This document shows, one piece after another, positions 35,225 through 47,734 of a DNA stretch of 64,000 nt. The stretch is from positions 1-64,000 of the forward strand of contig CAJJDO010000158.1 of the NCBI GenBank assembly GCA_905183005.1. The letters run 5' to 3'. Position 1 is the stretch's first letter; each line of letters opens with the position of its first letter. The notes under the pieces were generated by a model. That model was not told where the DNA came from, did no database searches, and saw nothing but the letters and a program-made list of their open reading frames with translations. The position numbers and the translations under genes are program-made. The stretch is from Paramecium pentaurelia. Its lineage: Eukaryota > Ciliophora > Oligohymenophorea > Peniculida > Parameciidae.

Positions 35225-37847
35225 ATGAATATTGAATAAATTTTAGAGAAATAAGAAAATGCAATTATAGAAAGTGGGTCTTTATTACTTCCTACTTTTT
35301 AATATTGGTAACAAAGTAAGCATGATTTGGAGGAGTATTTCTATCTTACGAGAAGTGTTACATCTCTTTGTCACAGTCCATTCAAAAAAGGCATGACCAT
35401 AATTACATAATTATGTGAACGGACTTGTGATAAGGATAAACAACTTACTCATATTTATGATTTTGTTAATGTGGAAACTATGCATAAACAACTTGAATTT
35501 GAATAAGTTTGCTCCAACAAATATTTCAAAAATCATCAAACCACATTTAGAGTTGGAACACATTAAGATATATTTGATAATCTGGTAAGTGATGTGTGTG
35601 GATATGGTAGTTCTTCCTAAAATTCAACAATGCGACGCTTATCTTTGAAGACGGACATGATTTACCCCTCAAATTAGAGAAAGCAATGAGTGCATCAATT
35701 AGTTCTCATACGATATCATAAATGATCAAGACATTTTTTAGTCCTTAAAAAACACCAACTAAATGGGATTAATAAATGAATAACAAATTAAAATTACTCT
35801 CAAAATAATTTCAGTCCAACAATACCTTTTAAGTTTGTACACTCACTTAATAACAATATGATATTTTAATGCCAATTATAGCATTTGGAAATAGAATAGT
35901 TTAATATGCATAAGTAACACATTTATTAATTATTAGACTATGAATAATCAAAAGGATGAATTTATTATTGAATCAAATAAGATTGCTTAAATTGTAACTT
36001 AATGCACTTAAAAAATTCCAGATTCAGAATTCTTTTAATAATTATAATAATATTTTGTTAAATCTAATGGAACATTTACACAACCTAAATATTCTTGTAT
36101 AGATTCATCAAATTATGAATAGTATTTAGATTAAATTTACAATTTACCATAAAGATATTTATTTCAATAATGGTATATATTTATAAAATAAACATTTGAA
36201 TTGTAGGATTCAAATGAATAAGAAATAATAAGTTAATAATAATTAAACAATTAAATACTTATACCAACTACTGATAAGATATCTGTAGATAAATCTATAT
36301 AAGCTACAGAATAATAAAATTATAGAGATTATAAATTAGTACTATTCATAGATAATATTTAAAATTCATATAATTTAAATCTTTTATGTTTAAGTCCACT
36401 TTGTGGAATGAATAAATTATAAAGTAATGGAGTTTAGAATATATTAATCATTACTTAACATTCATATCCTGCTAAATTATATAAAACTGAATTTAATATC
36501 CATTTTTAATTTTATCCTTAAATACCAGTTTAAGAATTGAAACTTAATTAAATCCTTATAAGCAAAGTTCAAAATTACAATATTGATTATTTAAATAAAA
36601 CTGAATAAAATTTTGATGCCATGATACTTGAAATTGGTAAATAGTTCTAATAAATTAATTATTAATTAAATGATCATGGATTTATAACTCTTTTTTCATC
36701 TAAATCCTTTATGTAAAAATGTTAGGATATATGGAGTCAACATTCTATATTATCATCTCTTGGTGTAAATAAAGAATTCTAATGGATAAAATATTAGAAT
36801 GTATTTATTTATTATTATTATTTTATAGAAAAAAAGTATATATGAGATCATACGTCTCTTTCTAAAAAAATGTAGATCTAATAATATTGTTGGTGATACT
36901 ATGCCTTCAATTTATACTGTATTTAATGATTTATTTTTGGATCAATTATAAGAGGCCATTTAAATATAATTAGATTATTAAATTAAACATCCTTAAACAT
37001 TAAAAAATTCATCATAAATAACAGTATTTTTATTGGGAGTACCATGGGCTAGTTAATTTATGTATTATTAAGAAAATGGACATGAATAATTACCATAAGT
37101 GCAATTAAATCTAAAATTAGAATGGTTAAAGAATTTAAAAAATAATGTAATAAATTCAAATATTAAAGTATGATAGGAAATATTTTAGTATGGTGAATGC
37201 AATTAGAAATATCTCAAGATTATAACATATACTTGATTCATTATGTCCATGTAATTTGATAGTTTTAGATGAAAAATTCTAATAGAAATTATTGTGGAAA
37301 GATGAGAATTTTCCAAATGTTCTAAGTTTTCCAGATGTTATTAAAGAATTAAAGAAAGTATATAAATAAATTATAAATATTTTAGTAAGTTCCAGTTTTA
37401 GTAAGATCTGAAAATTTAAATGAGAATAGAAAAGATACTTAAAAGATTGAAAATAAAAAAGGTTAAATTATTAAATTACATTTCAAATAACCAGTTCAAA
37501 TTTAAACATCTAAAAGAAAAATAATGTTAAATAAAACATTATTAGGAGATATTTACAATCCTTAAAAGAAATCTCTACCTGTTGAATAATAATGTGAAAA
37601 GATTACTATTGAGTAATTAATAGGATAGACTGAAACTAAAGAAACAAATAAATCTGATAATTAATTTGAAATGGAAGAATTGAAATGTGTTATTTGTTGG
37701 TCTAATACACCAGATAAAACTATGTGTAAATCTGAAAAATGTGGTCATGTAGCATGTTAAGATTGTTGGAAATAATGGTTATAAACAAAATTAGAATGTC
37801 CCTTATGTAGAGCTAGAGTAAGAGAAAAGTTTCTTATAATAATTTGA
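35225..37847 (+). CDS. RING-finger protein, candidate E3 ubiquitin ligase
   Basis: ATG at 35225; five introns (26, 23, 28, 22, 28 nt) give 2496 coding nt = 831 residues; TGA at 37845. The C-terminal 60 residues form a RING: CVICWSNTPDKTMCKSEKCGHVACQDCW...CPLC, with the C-x2-C, C-x-H-x2-C-x2-C and C-x2-C ligands in place. The middle (about residues 330-470) has hydrophobic strands (LVLFIDNIQN, NILIITQHSYP) that could be a vWA-like or other alpha/beta fold, but I see no MIDAS motif. The N-terminus is unlike anything I recognise. One donor choice (GTAATAAATT...AAAG, 22 nt) was decided by the need to keep the downstream frame. Confidence 0.83.
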
Positions 37848-38104
37848 TTGAATTAATTGTTTTTATTTAAATTAGAAATTTAACAACATTTTCTTGTGTT
37901 ATTGTAATTTATGCATTTCAATTTTGTATATCAAAATATTTTATTAAAATAATATTATTCATTTTATAGAATAGATGGAAATTAGAGATTATAGAAAATT
38001 ATTTATAGAAAATATATACATATATATATATATAATAATAATAAATAAATATATATAAATGATTCAGAATATGAGATAAATTTAATTAGATATTTTGTAA
38101 ATAA
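37848..38104. other. short spacer with AT microsatellite
   Basis: 257 bp; contains (TA)n and TAA repeats at about 38012-38058, directly upstream of the cytochrome b5 start. Confidence 0.6.
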
Positions 38105-38805
38105 ATGAACGGAGAGAAGAGAATAGTATAATGGAATGAACTAGCAGATCATTGTAATCGTACATCACTTTGGGTTGCTATTGAGGGATAAGTGTTTGAT
38201 GTAACAACATATTTGGCAGAACATCCAGGAGGTGATGATGTTCTACTTAAATATGGTGGATTGGATGGGACTTAGAAATTTTTAGATGTGAACCATTCTA
38301 ATTATGCTCGTTCTCTTAGAAATGCTAGATTAGTTGGAACACTTACTACAGATCCATAACCAATTGATTACATAAAGCTTGTGAAATCTAAAAAACAAAA
38401 AGTAGGAAATTAAATAATCAAACAATTAGGTTAATGTAAATCCGAATCGTTAAATTTCATGGGAAGAATTAGGATAGCATAATAAAAAAGAAGACTTATG
38501 GATGGTTATAGAAGGGAAAGTGTATGATGTTACAGACTTTTAAGATGATCATCCAGGTGGTCCAGCTATCTTATTGGGAAAAGCTGGTGATGATGCAACT
38601 GCTGCTTTTCATGATGCAAATCATTCTCAAAGTGCTTATAGGTAATTAGAAAAATTATAAGTTGGAGTAATAACAGGTATAAATAATATGATATATGAAA
38701 GGTGTAAAACCAAATGTGAGTGGAAGTGGTTCAAGCACAAATATTATATTTTTAATTCTTTTGATTTTGGCTATTGGTGTAGGAATTTTTGTGATTACAA
38801 AATGA
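38105..38805 (+). CDS. tandem cytochrome b5-domain protein, tail-anchored
   Basis: ATG at 38105; introns of 28 and 25 nt; 648 coding nt = 215 residues; TGA at 38803. Two cytochrome b5 domains follow each other. Each has W-x-x-I-x-G-x-V-Y/F-D-V-T, the axial-haem motif HPGG and the second haem His in NHS (first: EHPGGDDVLL...DVNHSN; second: DHPGGPAILL...DANHSQ). A Gly/Ser linker then leads to a C-terminal hydrophobic helix (IIFLILLILAIGVGIFVI) with a single Lys at the end, so it is probably tail-anchored in the ER or outer mitochondrial membrane with both haem domains in the cytosol. Its role is electron transfer to an unidentified partner. The second intron separates the soluble part from the anchor. 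Confidence 0.93.
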
Positions 38806-38869
38806 GTGTTTACATATACATAAATTATAAATCAAATATTATTAATAATTTAAGTATATTATTATATTA

Positions 38870-39765
38870 ATATCTAAAATTCCTAAATTGATTAATGATT
38901 ATAAATTAGGATTGTGTATATAATTTTATTCAAGTATGATTTAATTTAAAAAGAAATAACCAAGGAGATGTAAATAATTATAATTGTATTTTTTCTACAT
39001 AAGCAATATTGTATTAAGAAACTTAAATATAGAGAGATAATAAATTAGATCATATTTATTATGCTTCAACAATTGTATTAGATTAAACAGAACAACAAAT
39101 TAATAATAAGAATATCATTAAATAATAGAGTCAAATCGTATTTCTTATTTACTTATATTTTTAAATAAAAAATAAAGAATTTTTTATTGAATATTGCCAT
39201 AAGTAATTATAATAATAATCTAATTTAAATTAATGAATTATTCTATTATTATATTTATACTTGTTAGCAATATATTTTGAAAATAAATGTTTAGTAGATC
39301 CCCAGACATTATATAATGCATCTATTAATATTGTATTATTTTATATATTATTTTCTTATAGGTAGCTATAAATTGATCCAAATTATTCTATAGAAATATA
39401 TATGATTATTTAAAATAAAAAATGTTATTTGATAATCACAAATATAATTTTAACATTTATTAATTGTCTGCATGACATTAAATTAAAAGGGTTATTGTTC
39501 TTATATGTTAATTTAGCATTTTGTAGTATTTAATTTAATTTTATCTCAAATACTCATCTAAAATCATCTATTATTTTAGAATAATCTCTTTGGTATTCAT
39601 TAGTATTTGATTCAAGTACGTATTATTGTAAATAAATATACTTCTATAAATTAATAATCATTAATTACAAGTTCTCCATTTAATAAATTTCTGATAATAT
39701 AAATAAAGCCATCTATTAATGAAACATTAATTATACTTCTTTTTTGACAGCAACTAATTTTTTAA
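38870..39765 (-). CDS. probable small gene, unresolved
   Basis: Between the b5 gene and the next kinase the minus strand has coding-like frames. Examples are LFILSEIYQMENLQLMIINL...SNTNEYQRDYSKIIDDF (about 39735-39580) and ILIDALYNVWGSTKHLFSKYIANKY...DYYYNYLWQYSIKN (about 39335-39180). I could not find a set of introns that joins them, and overlapping plus-strand frames are also open, so the call is tentative. No family recognised. It may equally be a decayed gene. Confidence 0.35.
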
Positions 39766-39768
39766 GTG

Positions 39769-41686
39769 ATGAGTCAGAACTCTTTCAAAAGATTATTATA
39801 TATTAAATTTAATAATATTTTGATGGATGAGCAATAACAAAGCATTTTAGATATTATTGAAGGAAATACTTATTTTAAACCCTAAATTTAAGAATAGGAA
39901 GTATAATCTAAGAAAAATAATTTAAAAAATAGGATATAATAATTAACTCAAATAATTAGTGTCAAATACCCATAAACCAATATAAATATTTCAAAAGATT
40001 TTGATGAGGATACATATATTTTGAATTTTCCTTTAGAGAGTTATCCTGGACATTTTTTAATTTTATTTCAAATAACAATTAAATTAAAGGAATAAGATTT
40101 TGAATTCAAGGCTTTTATTTGTGATGAAGATGGTAAATTATTAATCCATCAAAAAGTATATCTAATAATAAATGTATTAGCTACTTAGACTATAGGTTTG
40201 TAGATATGCTTTACGACTGAATCATGGACTTCGTGTAGGGAGTTTTTTTATCAATCCTGTTTTTGGTGACATTGGTTTTAATTTATAATGTATAAATACT
40301 CAAAAGGATCTTTTTTTTAATACTGACTATGATTTAGGTTAATTTTTAGCATTTCTGGATAATTTAATTATGACTGCAATTTACTCAATTAGATTTCCTT
40401 TTTTACGAATTATGTTTATGATTAATAAAATTAACAAAAAACAATTTGCATTATCTGAAAAATATTTTGAATAAGTGAAATAAAAATAACAACTCTAATA
40501 TAATTGGAAAAAAATCCCAAAAGATGCTGAAATAGTATTAGTTAGGATCAAAAATGTTGTTAAACAGTATAATTTATATATTAAAATAGTTAAATGCATT
40601 TAGAATTCAGCTAATAAGAATATAAGAGCTTTGGTCCTATAATTTAAAAATAATTAATTGTTCAGAATTAATGTTTGATGGAGATTATTCCAGTAAATTA
40701 GAATGATTTGTAAGTAAATAAAGAAAGTTAAATAAATAAAGGAGGCTTTTGCAATATTTATTCAAAGAAAATAGGTTTTAAGTTGAAATAGAAAGATGAA
40801 TCTGTATCATAACTTCAAGAAAGGTCTTTTGTTATTAAGGTTGATAAAATGTAGTAAGAAGATAAAATAAAACAGGAAGTTGAGATTATAAAAGTATTAA
40901 GTTAAGTACGATAAGATATATAGACCAAGTAATATAAGTATTTAAATATTTAGTAATTCTTCTTTTTCCTTTTCTGGTTGTTGTCCATATATTGCTTAGT
41001 TTTATTATTTAAAAGATAGATCTGATATACTTTTGATGGAAAGATATTTTCATTCTTCATTGGACTATTTTATGGTGACATAATAAGAAGTCTTAACTTT
41101 ATCTACAAGAATTTTTATTGCTCTTAATATTGCTAAGGGTTTAAGATACATTCATAATTATGGAATTATACATACAGATATAAAACCAGCAAATATTCTG
41201 ATATCCAAAACATTAATAGCAAAAATAACTGATTTTGGAGAGGCTATAAATACTAGAAATATAATTGATGGTTAAAGGCCAGGAAAAACAATTCCATATT
41301 GTGCTCCTGAGTATTATTAAAATTTAGAGGCTAATTAATTAACATATGCTTATGATATATATTCATTTGGTGTATTATTGTTTGAACTGTTATTTGATCG
41401 ATACCCTATTGTAATTAAATATTATATACTTAATAGGATTTTAGAATATAGAATTAGAAGGATAAATTGTTAACGTAGAATTATTTTGTTAGATATAATG
41501 AAGAATATCAAAAATTAGTAGGACCATAGTATTTAATGAAATATTTAGGCAGATTATGTATTTAATGTAAGAAAAAAATCATTAAAATTATTAGGTTTAT
41601 AGCCTGACAAAGAAAAAAGACCAAATCTTGATAAAATAATATTGGTTTTAAGAGATGGTTTAACATTTTTAGATTTGGTTTATTGA
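39769..41686 (+). CDS. Ser/Thr protein kinase with long N-terminal region
   Basis: ATG at 39769 (a second in-frame ATG at 39823); introns of 25, 32, 25, 26 and 28 nt; 1782 coding nt = 593 residues; TGA at 41684. About 310 N-terminal residues are not recognisable and contain a hydrophobic patch (LIMTAIYSIRFPFLRIMFMI). The kinase domain begins with GGFCNIYSKK and FVIKVDK. It continues GCCPYIAQFYY, IIHTDIKPANIL (the usual Arg of HRD is Thr, but the catalytic Asp and Lys-Pro-x-Asn are kept), ITDFGEA and TIPYCAPEYY. Catalysis is therefore plausible. The next gene is a diverged tandem copy. The 32-nt intron with a GTCC donor is the least certain splice. Confidence 0.83.
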
Positions 41687-41749
41687 AACTTGAATTTTTA
41701 TAATGATGATGATTAATTGTATATGTATATATAAGTTAATTAATAATTT

Positions 41750-43800
41750 ATGAAAGAAATATAATAAGAAATTATGATTAATTAAGATGAAATGGAAAAA
41801 GAATTTAGTTTACTTGATTTAAATGACATAGAAGAGACCTAGTTTGATAAATTTGTATATAATAATTCATTTATTGAAACTCATTTTGAGAATTTGAAAT
41901 TTTAAAATTATGATATAACTTAAAATAGGGAATCTTAGTAATGGCAAATTACAATTACTTTAGAATAGTAAGTTGATAAAAATACTTATTTAGGTATTCA
42001 AACAAATTTTTAGCAATATGTACAACAACAATAAATTTTTTAAGAAAAAGATTGGATTGTAAATCTTATATTGCTAAATCTGATGGATAGTTCATTTAAG
42101 TAAAAGAGAAAGTAAGTTTATTAATTTTTAATTTTTAAGTATATTTAAAGATTATTAGCAAAATATTTTTGTAAAATTAATAGTTCTTTGAAATTTGCAT
42201 GTTTTAGTATAGAAAATGAGACTGGTTAAATTTAATTAAAACTAAATTCCATTTTAATTGAAGAATATTGGACAGATTTAATGAGTTTAGATCCAATGCT
42301 TATAAATGAATCAAATCATCCATTATTAAAATTACTAAATATGCTGCATTAGACAAGTCATTATGCAATTGGATATCATATTTATAGATTAATGCATTTA
42401 ATAAATAAATTATCTTACAAAGTCTTTCCATTTCTAGAATAAAAATTATAAGATCAATATCGTAAAATCCATCCTTAATTCAATATTTATTTATTAAGAA
42501 TTGAAGAAATTATTGAAGAGTAATCAAATGATTTTATTTATTAGTAAATGTACAATAGAAATAAGTGAAGATGAGATAAAATAGTTTTAATAACATTTCA
42601 CATATCCCAAATAAATGAATCCTTAATATAAAATTATAAATAAGATAAGATTGTTAAATTCTGAGTAAATAGATAAATCTGAATTTATATCAGAGGGAGA
42701 ATATTCAATTCTTAAAAAAGGTTAATTAGATTTTACTTTTGAATATAATCTAGATTAATAATAAACTGTGTCAATATCAAATATGAATACAGATAAATCA
42801 GAATTCTAGGTAAAATAAATGGATATGATGATCAATCAAGACTAAATTAAATTTTAGTCAACTATAAAAAGGACAATAGTGACCAAATAATATAAGCAAA
42901 TTAAATAGGATATAAATGTATAATAAAATGAGATTTAAAAAAAGAAACAATCAAGAAATTTTATATATGAGAAAAAAATACTGTATACAATTTTATTAAA
43001 GATTATAGTTAAATTTTGTCATAATCTTTGATTGATAAAAATTAGCGACTAGTTTAAAATGGATATTGTCCATATATTGCTTAATATTATATGACAAATT
43101 AGAGAGATGAATATGATTCATTTTTATTTATGGAATTCTGTTAGAATATGTCATTAGAGAATTTTACATATAAATTTCAAACTACTTAGAGTTTGAATAC
43201 TAGATTATTTATACTTTTTCAGATTGCAAATGCTTTAAGGTATTTGTCTTAATATGGAGTAATTCACAATAATCTAATACCTAAAAATGTATTGGTACTG
43301 ATTATATTTATTAGAGATAACAAAAAATTACTTTGTAAAATTGAAAGGTTTTGGTTAAGCCATGTACAAGTAGGGAGATTAGATAAATATGTATGAAAAT
43401 TATGGAGGTACACTACCCTATGTTGCACCTGAAGTTGTTTCTTTAGGAAACTAAAAAAATAATTAAAATAAAATTGATCATAAATCAGACATTTTTTCTT
43501 TTGGAATGTTGATGTATGAATATTTATTTGAATAATATCCGATTGTAATTATTTATGACGTAACTTGAGGATTACAAATAAAGCAATCAAAAATATATGA
43601 TAGAGAAATATCAAAATTAATAATATTAAATTAGATCCAATTTAGACTTCATAAAATCATTAGGACCTAAGCATTTAATGAAACATTTACGTAATCTTGC
43701 TATTAAATGTCTCCATCCTGATCCTAAAAATAGACCAAACATAGAATGGATAATTATTTGTATAAAAGAGGGTTTGATTTATCTAGAAAAGATGTATTGA
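41750..43800 (+). CDS. pseudokinase, tandem paralogue of the preceding kinase
   Basis: ATG at 41750; introns of 25, 38, 22 and 25 nt; 1941 coding nt = 646 residues; TGA at 43798. The C-terminal 250 residues align with the upstream kinase (GYCPYIAQYYM against GCCPYIAQFYY; GPKHLMKHL against GPQYLMKYL), showing tandem duplication. Catalytic residues are lost. HRD-L-K-P-x-N is VIHNNLIPKN (Asp to Asn, Lys to Ile), DFG is KGFGQA (Asp to Gly), and I see no Gly loop or beta3 Lys. YVAPEV is kept, so the fold probably remains. It is likely a scaffold or allosteric partner rather than an enzyme. The 38-nt intron is long for this genome, and two introns end in GAG, so splicing deserves checking. Confidence 0.8.
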
Positions 43801-43849
43801 TTATTTATAAAGTAAAATATATATATATATATTTTATATTTTTATTTTG

Positions 43850-46217
43850 ATGAGTTCTGAAATTCATGATCAAATCAAAGATAGGTTTTCTGAAGTGTTT
43901 GCCAGATAATCTAATATCAATTAAACAAAGCCTAAAGATATTTACTTCATCTTACTTATATTAGTTATTTGGCCAATAATAGAATCAACTGAAAATCAAG
44001 AATATCATATAAGTCTTAGAGTTATTCTAGTCTTCATTTTAGCAAATACTTTAAGAAATAATAAGAAAATAAGATAAGAAAATACTAAGATTTTAGTTTA
44101 TTTGGGAATAAGCATTCAATTAATCAGCAATATTATATTTGTGTATCAAGAAAAAAGGTATTTGTGAATAACAATATATGTTAAGCAATCAGCATTGTCA
44201 AAATTACCTAATTTCAATTGCTTTCCTGATACTAATTTCTACTCGATTTCAAATCCATCATATACGTGAAATTACCTATTCAATTTCAATTATATCCTTC
44301 ATTACATAATTATATTTACAAAATCAAGTTATCCAAATACTCAAATATTTTTTTATTGCTTTAATAGCTATAGAAGGAATAATATGGAGAATGCATTTTT
44401 TAAATAAAGAATATAATAATAAAATAGCAGATTTTGCTAATGAATTGGATATTATGAAAGATTATTATAATGAATAAATAAATAAATTATAAGATAATTA
44501 AGAGAGTTTAGCTTAATAATAATTATCTTCAAGAGCAAATGATTTGTTAAAGAAATTGAGATTAATTAAATATTAATAACTATTGATTAAAAATAATAAT
44601 GTTTAAAAAGGAATTAGGAAACCTAAGAAAATGAACTCAGAAATTCATTAGAATGCATTTTCACTTAGATAATTACCTGATAATAATAATATTATAGATG
44701 AATAAAGTTCAATCTAATAAGATTGTTCTAATAATAATTTTTATCAATTAGAAAACAATAATAATCCTCCTTAATTTAGAAGAAAATCATAAAGATTAAT
44801 GACAAGTGCAACTGATTATAGAAATAATGAAAATTCTAATAGTGCATCATTTTCTGATAAGAATCTTGAAGAAGTTAAAATTACAACTGAAGATATTGAT
44901 GATCTATTGAATTTACTATCAGGTAAAAAAGAATCAATATGGTTACCTAAATTTTTAAGGAGTAATTAATTAATTAATGAATAAGAAGGATTCAGTGTTG
45001 ATGCTAAATAGTAATTATATCTATATTATTGAATAGATTCTTATTATCTCATTTTACACAAAAATAACCATCATTTGAATACATTTAAGATTATTAAGAT
45101 CAAATTTAAGAGGAAGAATTGGAGAGAATTGATTTTAATGCAGATTTTTTATAATATTATAGAAACAAACCTTAAGATAATATATAAACAAGAATATTTT
45201 TTGAGAATACTATCAATATTTTTAAGAAATTTAAGATTGCTTAAACTTTTAAGATCATTAAACCAGAATTGATTGGAGAATTTGCTTTAAAAATTGATAT
45301 GTCATACTTTAATAATCTATATCATAATTCTATGCATGCATTAGATGTAACAAATTCAACTGGATTTTTCTTGGAAAATGGTTTAAGTGAATTATTAGAT
45401 GAATTTGAATAGGCTTGTTTAATAATATCATCTTTGGCACATGATATTGGACATCCAGGTCTTAATAATGGATTTATGATGAGTAATAGATGTAAATTAG
45501 CTTTGTTATGTATTTATATAAATATGTTAGATAATGATTAGAGTGTACTTGAAAATTATCATTCTTTTTTATTGTTTTAAATTCTCTCATAAGATCAATT
45601 CAATATTATATAGAATTTAGGATAGGTTGAATAAAAAGGATTTAGAAAATATTGTTTAAATCTTATCTTAGATACAGATCTAACAAGACATTTTTAATTA
45701 ATGAACAAATTCTAAAATTATTTAGAATTAACTGAATCATAAGATCTGGATAAAAATTTGTTGATGTCTATATGTATTAAATGTGCAGGTATTCAATTAT
45801 ATCATCCATATAAGATGTTGGTCATGGTGCGAAATAATTAAAAATGCATAAACTTTGGAGTAGAAGAATTATAGAGGAATTCTTTTTATAAGGAGATTTA
45901 GAATCATATTTGAAAGTACCTGTATCACCAATGTGCGACAGAAATTAGTGTGTTACCAAATCTCAAGAAGGATTTCTAAAAGCTATTGTTTTGCCAATGT
46001 TCAATGCATTCGTTACCTTATTGCAGAAGTACTTGATAGTCTAACTCTGCATAGCGAAAAAGTGACAGAAGTTTGTTTGCAACAGATTCATGAGAACTTG
46101 AAGTATTGGTAACAACAAACTGATGATAAACAATTTATGAAAGAGACTCATATAGAAACACCAGGACTTGATAATTTGAAGAAATTTTTGAATTAGCCAT
46201 TATAATTATGTGTTTGA
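43850..46217 (+). CDS. cyclic-nucleotide phosphodiesterase with six N-terminal membrane helices
   Basis: ATG at 43850; introns of 28, 26, 21 and 26 nt. The N-terminal 200 residues contain six hydrophobic segments (YFILLILVIWPII, VILVFILANTL, YLGISIQLISNIIFVY, YLISIAFLILIST, YSISIISFITQLYL, YFFIALIAIEGIIW), then a Gln/Asn-rich linker. The class I PDE catalytic domain carries the metal and substrate motifs: LYHNSMHALDV, SLAHDIGHPGLNN, YNDQSVLENYHS, LDTDLTRHF, CADVGHGAK, EEFFLQGD and VSPMCDR. It hydrolyses cAMP and/or cGMP at a membrane. About 60 residues before the end, at 46012-46024, the frame must slip by one base (spliced length is one short of a multiple of three), a real frameshift or a sequence error. 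TGA at 46215. Confidence 0.88.
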
Positions 46218-46242
46218 AAACAAATAAAAAAACGAATTAATT

Positions 46243-47729
46243 ATGTTATTGTTATTTATATTAGTTCTGAGTGTTCATGCAGATTTACCAGTACATTGTG
46301 TTCGTCATTAAATTGTAGGAAAATGGTAATTAGAATTTACAGAACCATAAATTAAAGGTAATTTAATAGATTCATCTAGGCAGTGGACCATTGACATGTG
46401 GTCATGATGTACCAGATAATGAACGTAGCTCATAATTTGCAGGATAGAATACATTTTAAAAGGCTTTTACACATGAAGTTATATTGACTGCTAAGAATAA
46501 TGTTGTCTAAAAAAAGAAATTATAAGGCAAATGGAGTATGGTTTATGATGAAGGATTTGAAGTAGATTTTATGCATTATAAATGTTTTGCTTTTTCAAAA
46601 TACAAGACAAATTATTCTGGTGCTTATTCATATTGTGGAGAGACTTTGATTGGATGGTATTAGAATATCAAAACTAATGAAAGAGGATGTTATAGAGCAT
46701 TTAAATAAGAGAAGACTCATAAAGTATCAGAAGGTGCTAATAATGGACATGTTGTGCAACCTTAATTCTTTTAGTATTAGAATTCAGGAATCAATAAGGT
46801 TTGGTCTAGAAATGATGCTCTAAATTTTGTTGAGTAAATTAATAGAGCAAATCTATAATGGAAAGCTAAAGCATATGGTGAAATAATTGGATTGACAACA
46901 AAATAGTTGAATAAATATGCAGGAAGAAGAAAGCATTCATCAACTATATTATTGGAAAAATAAAAAAAGAAATAATAGATATTAGAATATGATTTAAGTC
47001 ATTTGCCTAAGGAATTTTCATGGGAAAAATATTTAGGGAAGAAGATATATGAATAAAAGGGATGTGGATCATGTTATACTATTTCAACTATGACAATGTT
47101 ATCAGCTAGATTAAAGATTAAAGGTTTGAAAGCAGATTTATCACCTTAATAATCTATTGATTGCAATTATTATAATTAAGGTTGTGATGGTGGTTATCCA
47201 TTTTTGGTAGAGAAGTATCTTACAGAATTGGATGGATTTATATATGAAGAGAAAGAATATCCTTATAAAGGATAGGTAGGGAAATGTAAAGCAAGTGAGA
47301 AATAGAAATAATTTAGGGTTATTAATTATAGATTTATTGGGGGAGCTTATAGTAAATCAAATGAATAGAATATAATGGAAGAGATTTATAAAAATGGACC
47401 AGTTGTTATGAATTTTGAACCAACTTTTGATTTTATGTTTTATGTTGGTGGAGTTTTCCATTCCACAACTCCAGATTGGATTATTAATGGATTAGCTAAA
47501 CCAGAATGGGTATTTTAGATAAAATTAATATAAAAAGGAAAAAGTTGATCATTCAGTATTATGTTACGGTTGGGGAGAAGAGAATGGAATTAAATATTGG
47601 TTACTATAGAATAGTTGGGGTAAATAATGGGGAGAGAATGGTAGATTTAGAATGAAAAGAGGATAAGATGAATCATCAATAGAAAGTATGGCAGAAGCAG
47701 CAGATATAGAGATAATTCATGATTCTTGA
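46243..47729 (+). CDS. cathepsin C (dipeptidyl peptidase I), papain family
   Basis: ATG at 46243; introns of 22 and 28 nt; 1437 coding nt = 478 residues; TGA at 47727. It has a signal peptide (MLLLFILVLSVHA) and a cathepsin C-type exclusion/pro region (residues about 15-235 with HCVRHQIVGKW and CYRAF). The papain-like domain follows: GCGSCYTIST with the nucleophile Cys, SPQQSIDCNYYNQGCDGGYP, catalytic His in KVDHSVLCYGWG and Asn in LLQNSWGKQWGENG. The length matches cathepsin C, which trims dipeptides from N-termini inside lysosome-like compartments. The stop lies 5 nt from the convergent CDPK stop. The second intron falls just before the His motif. Confidence 0.95.
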
Positions 47730-47734
47730 AAATA

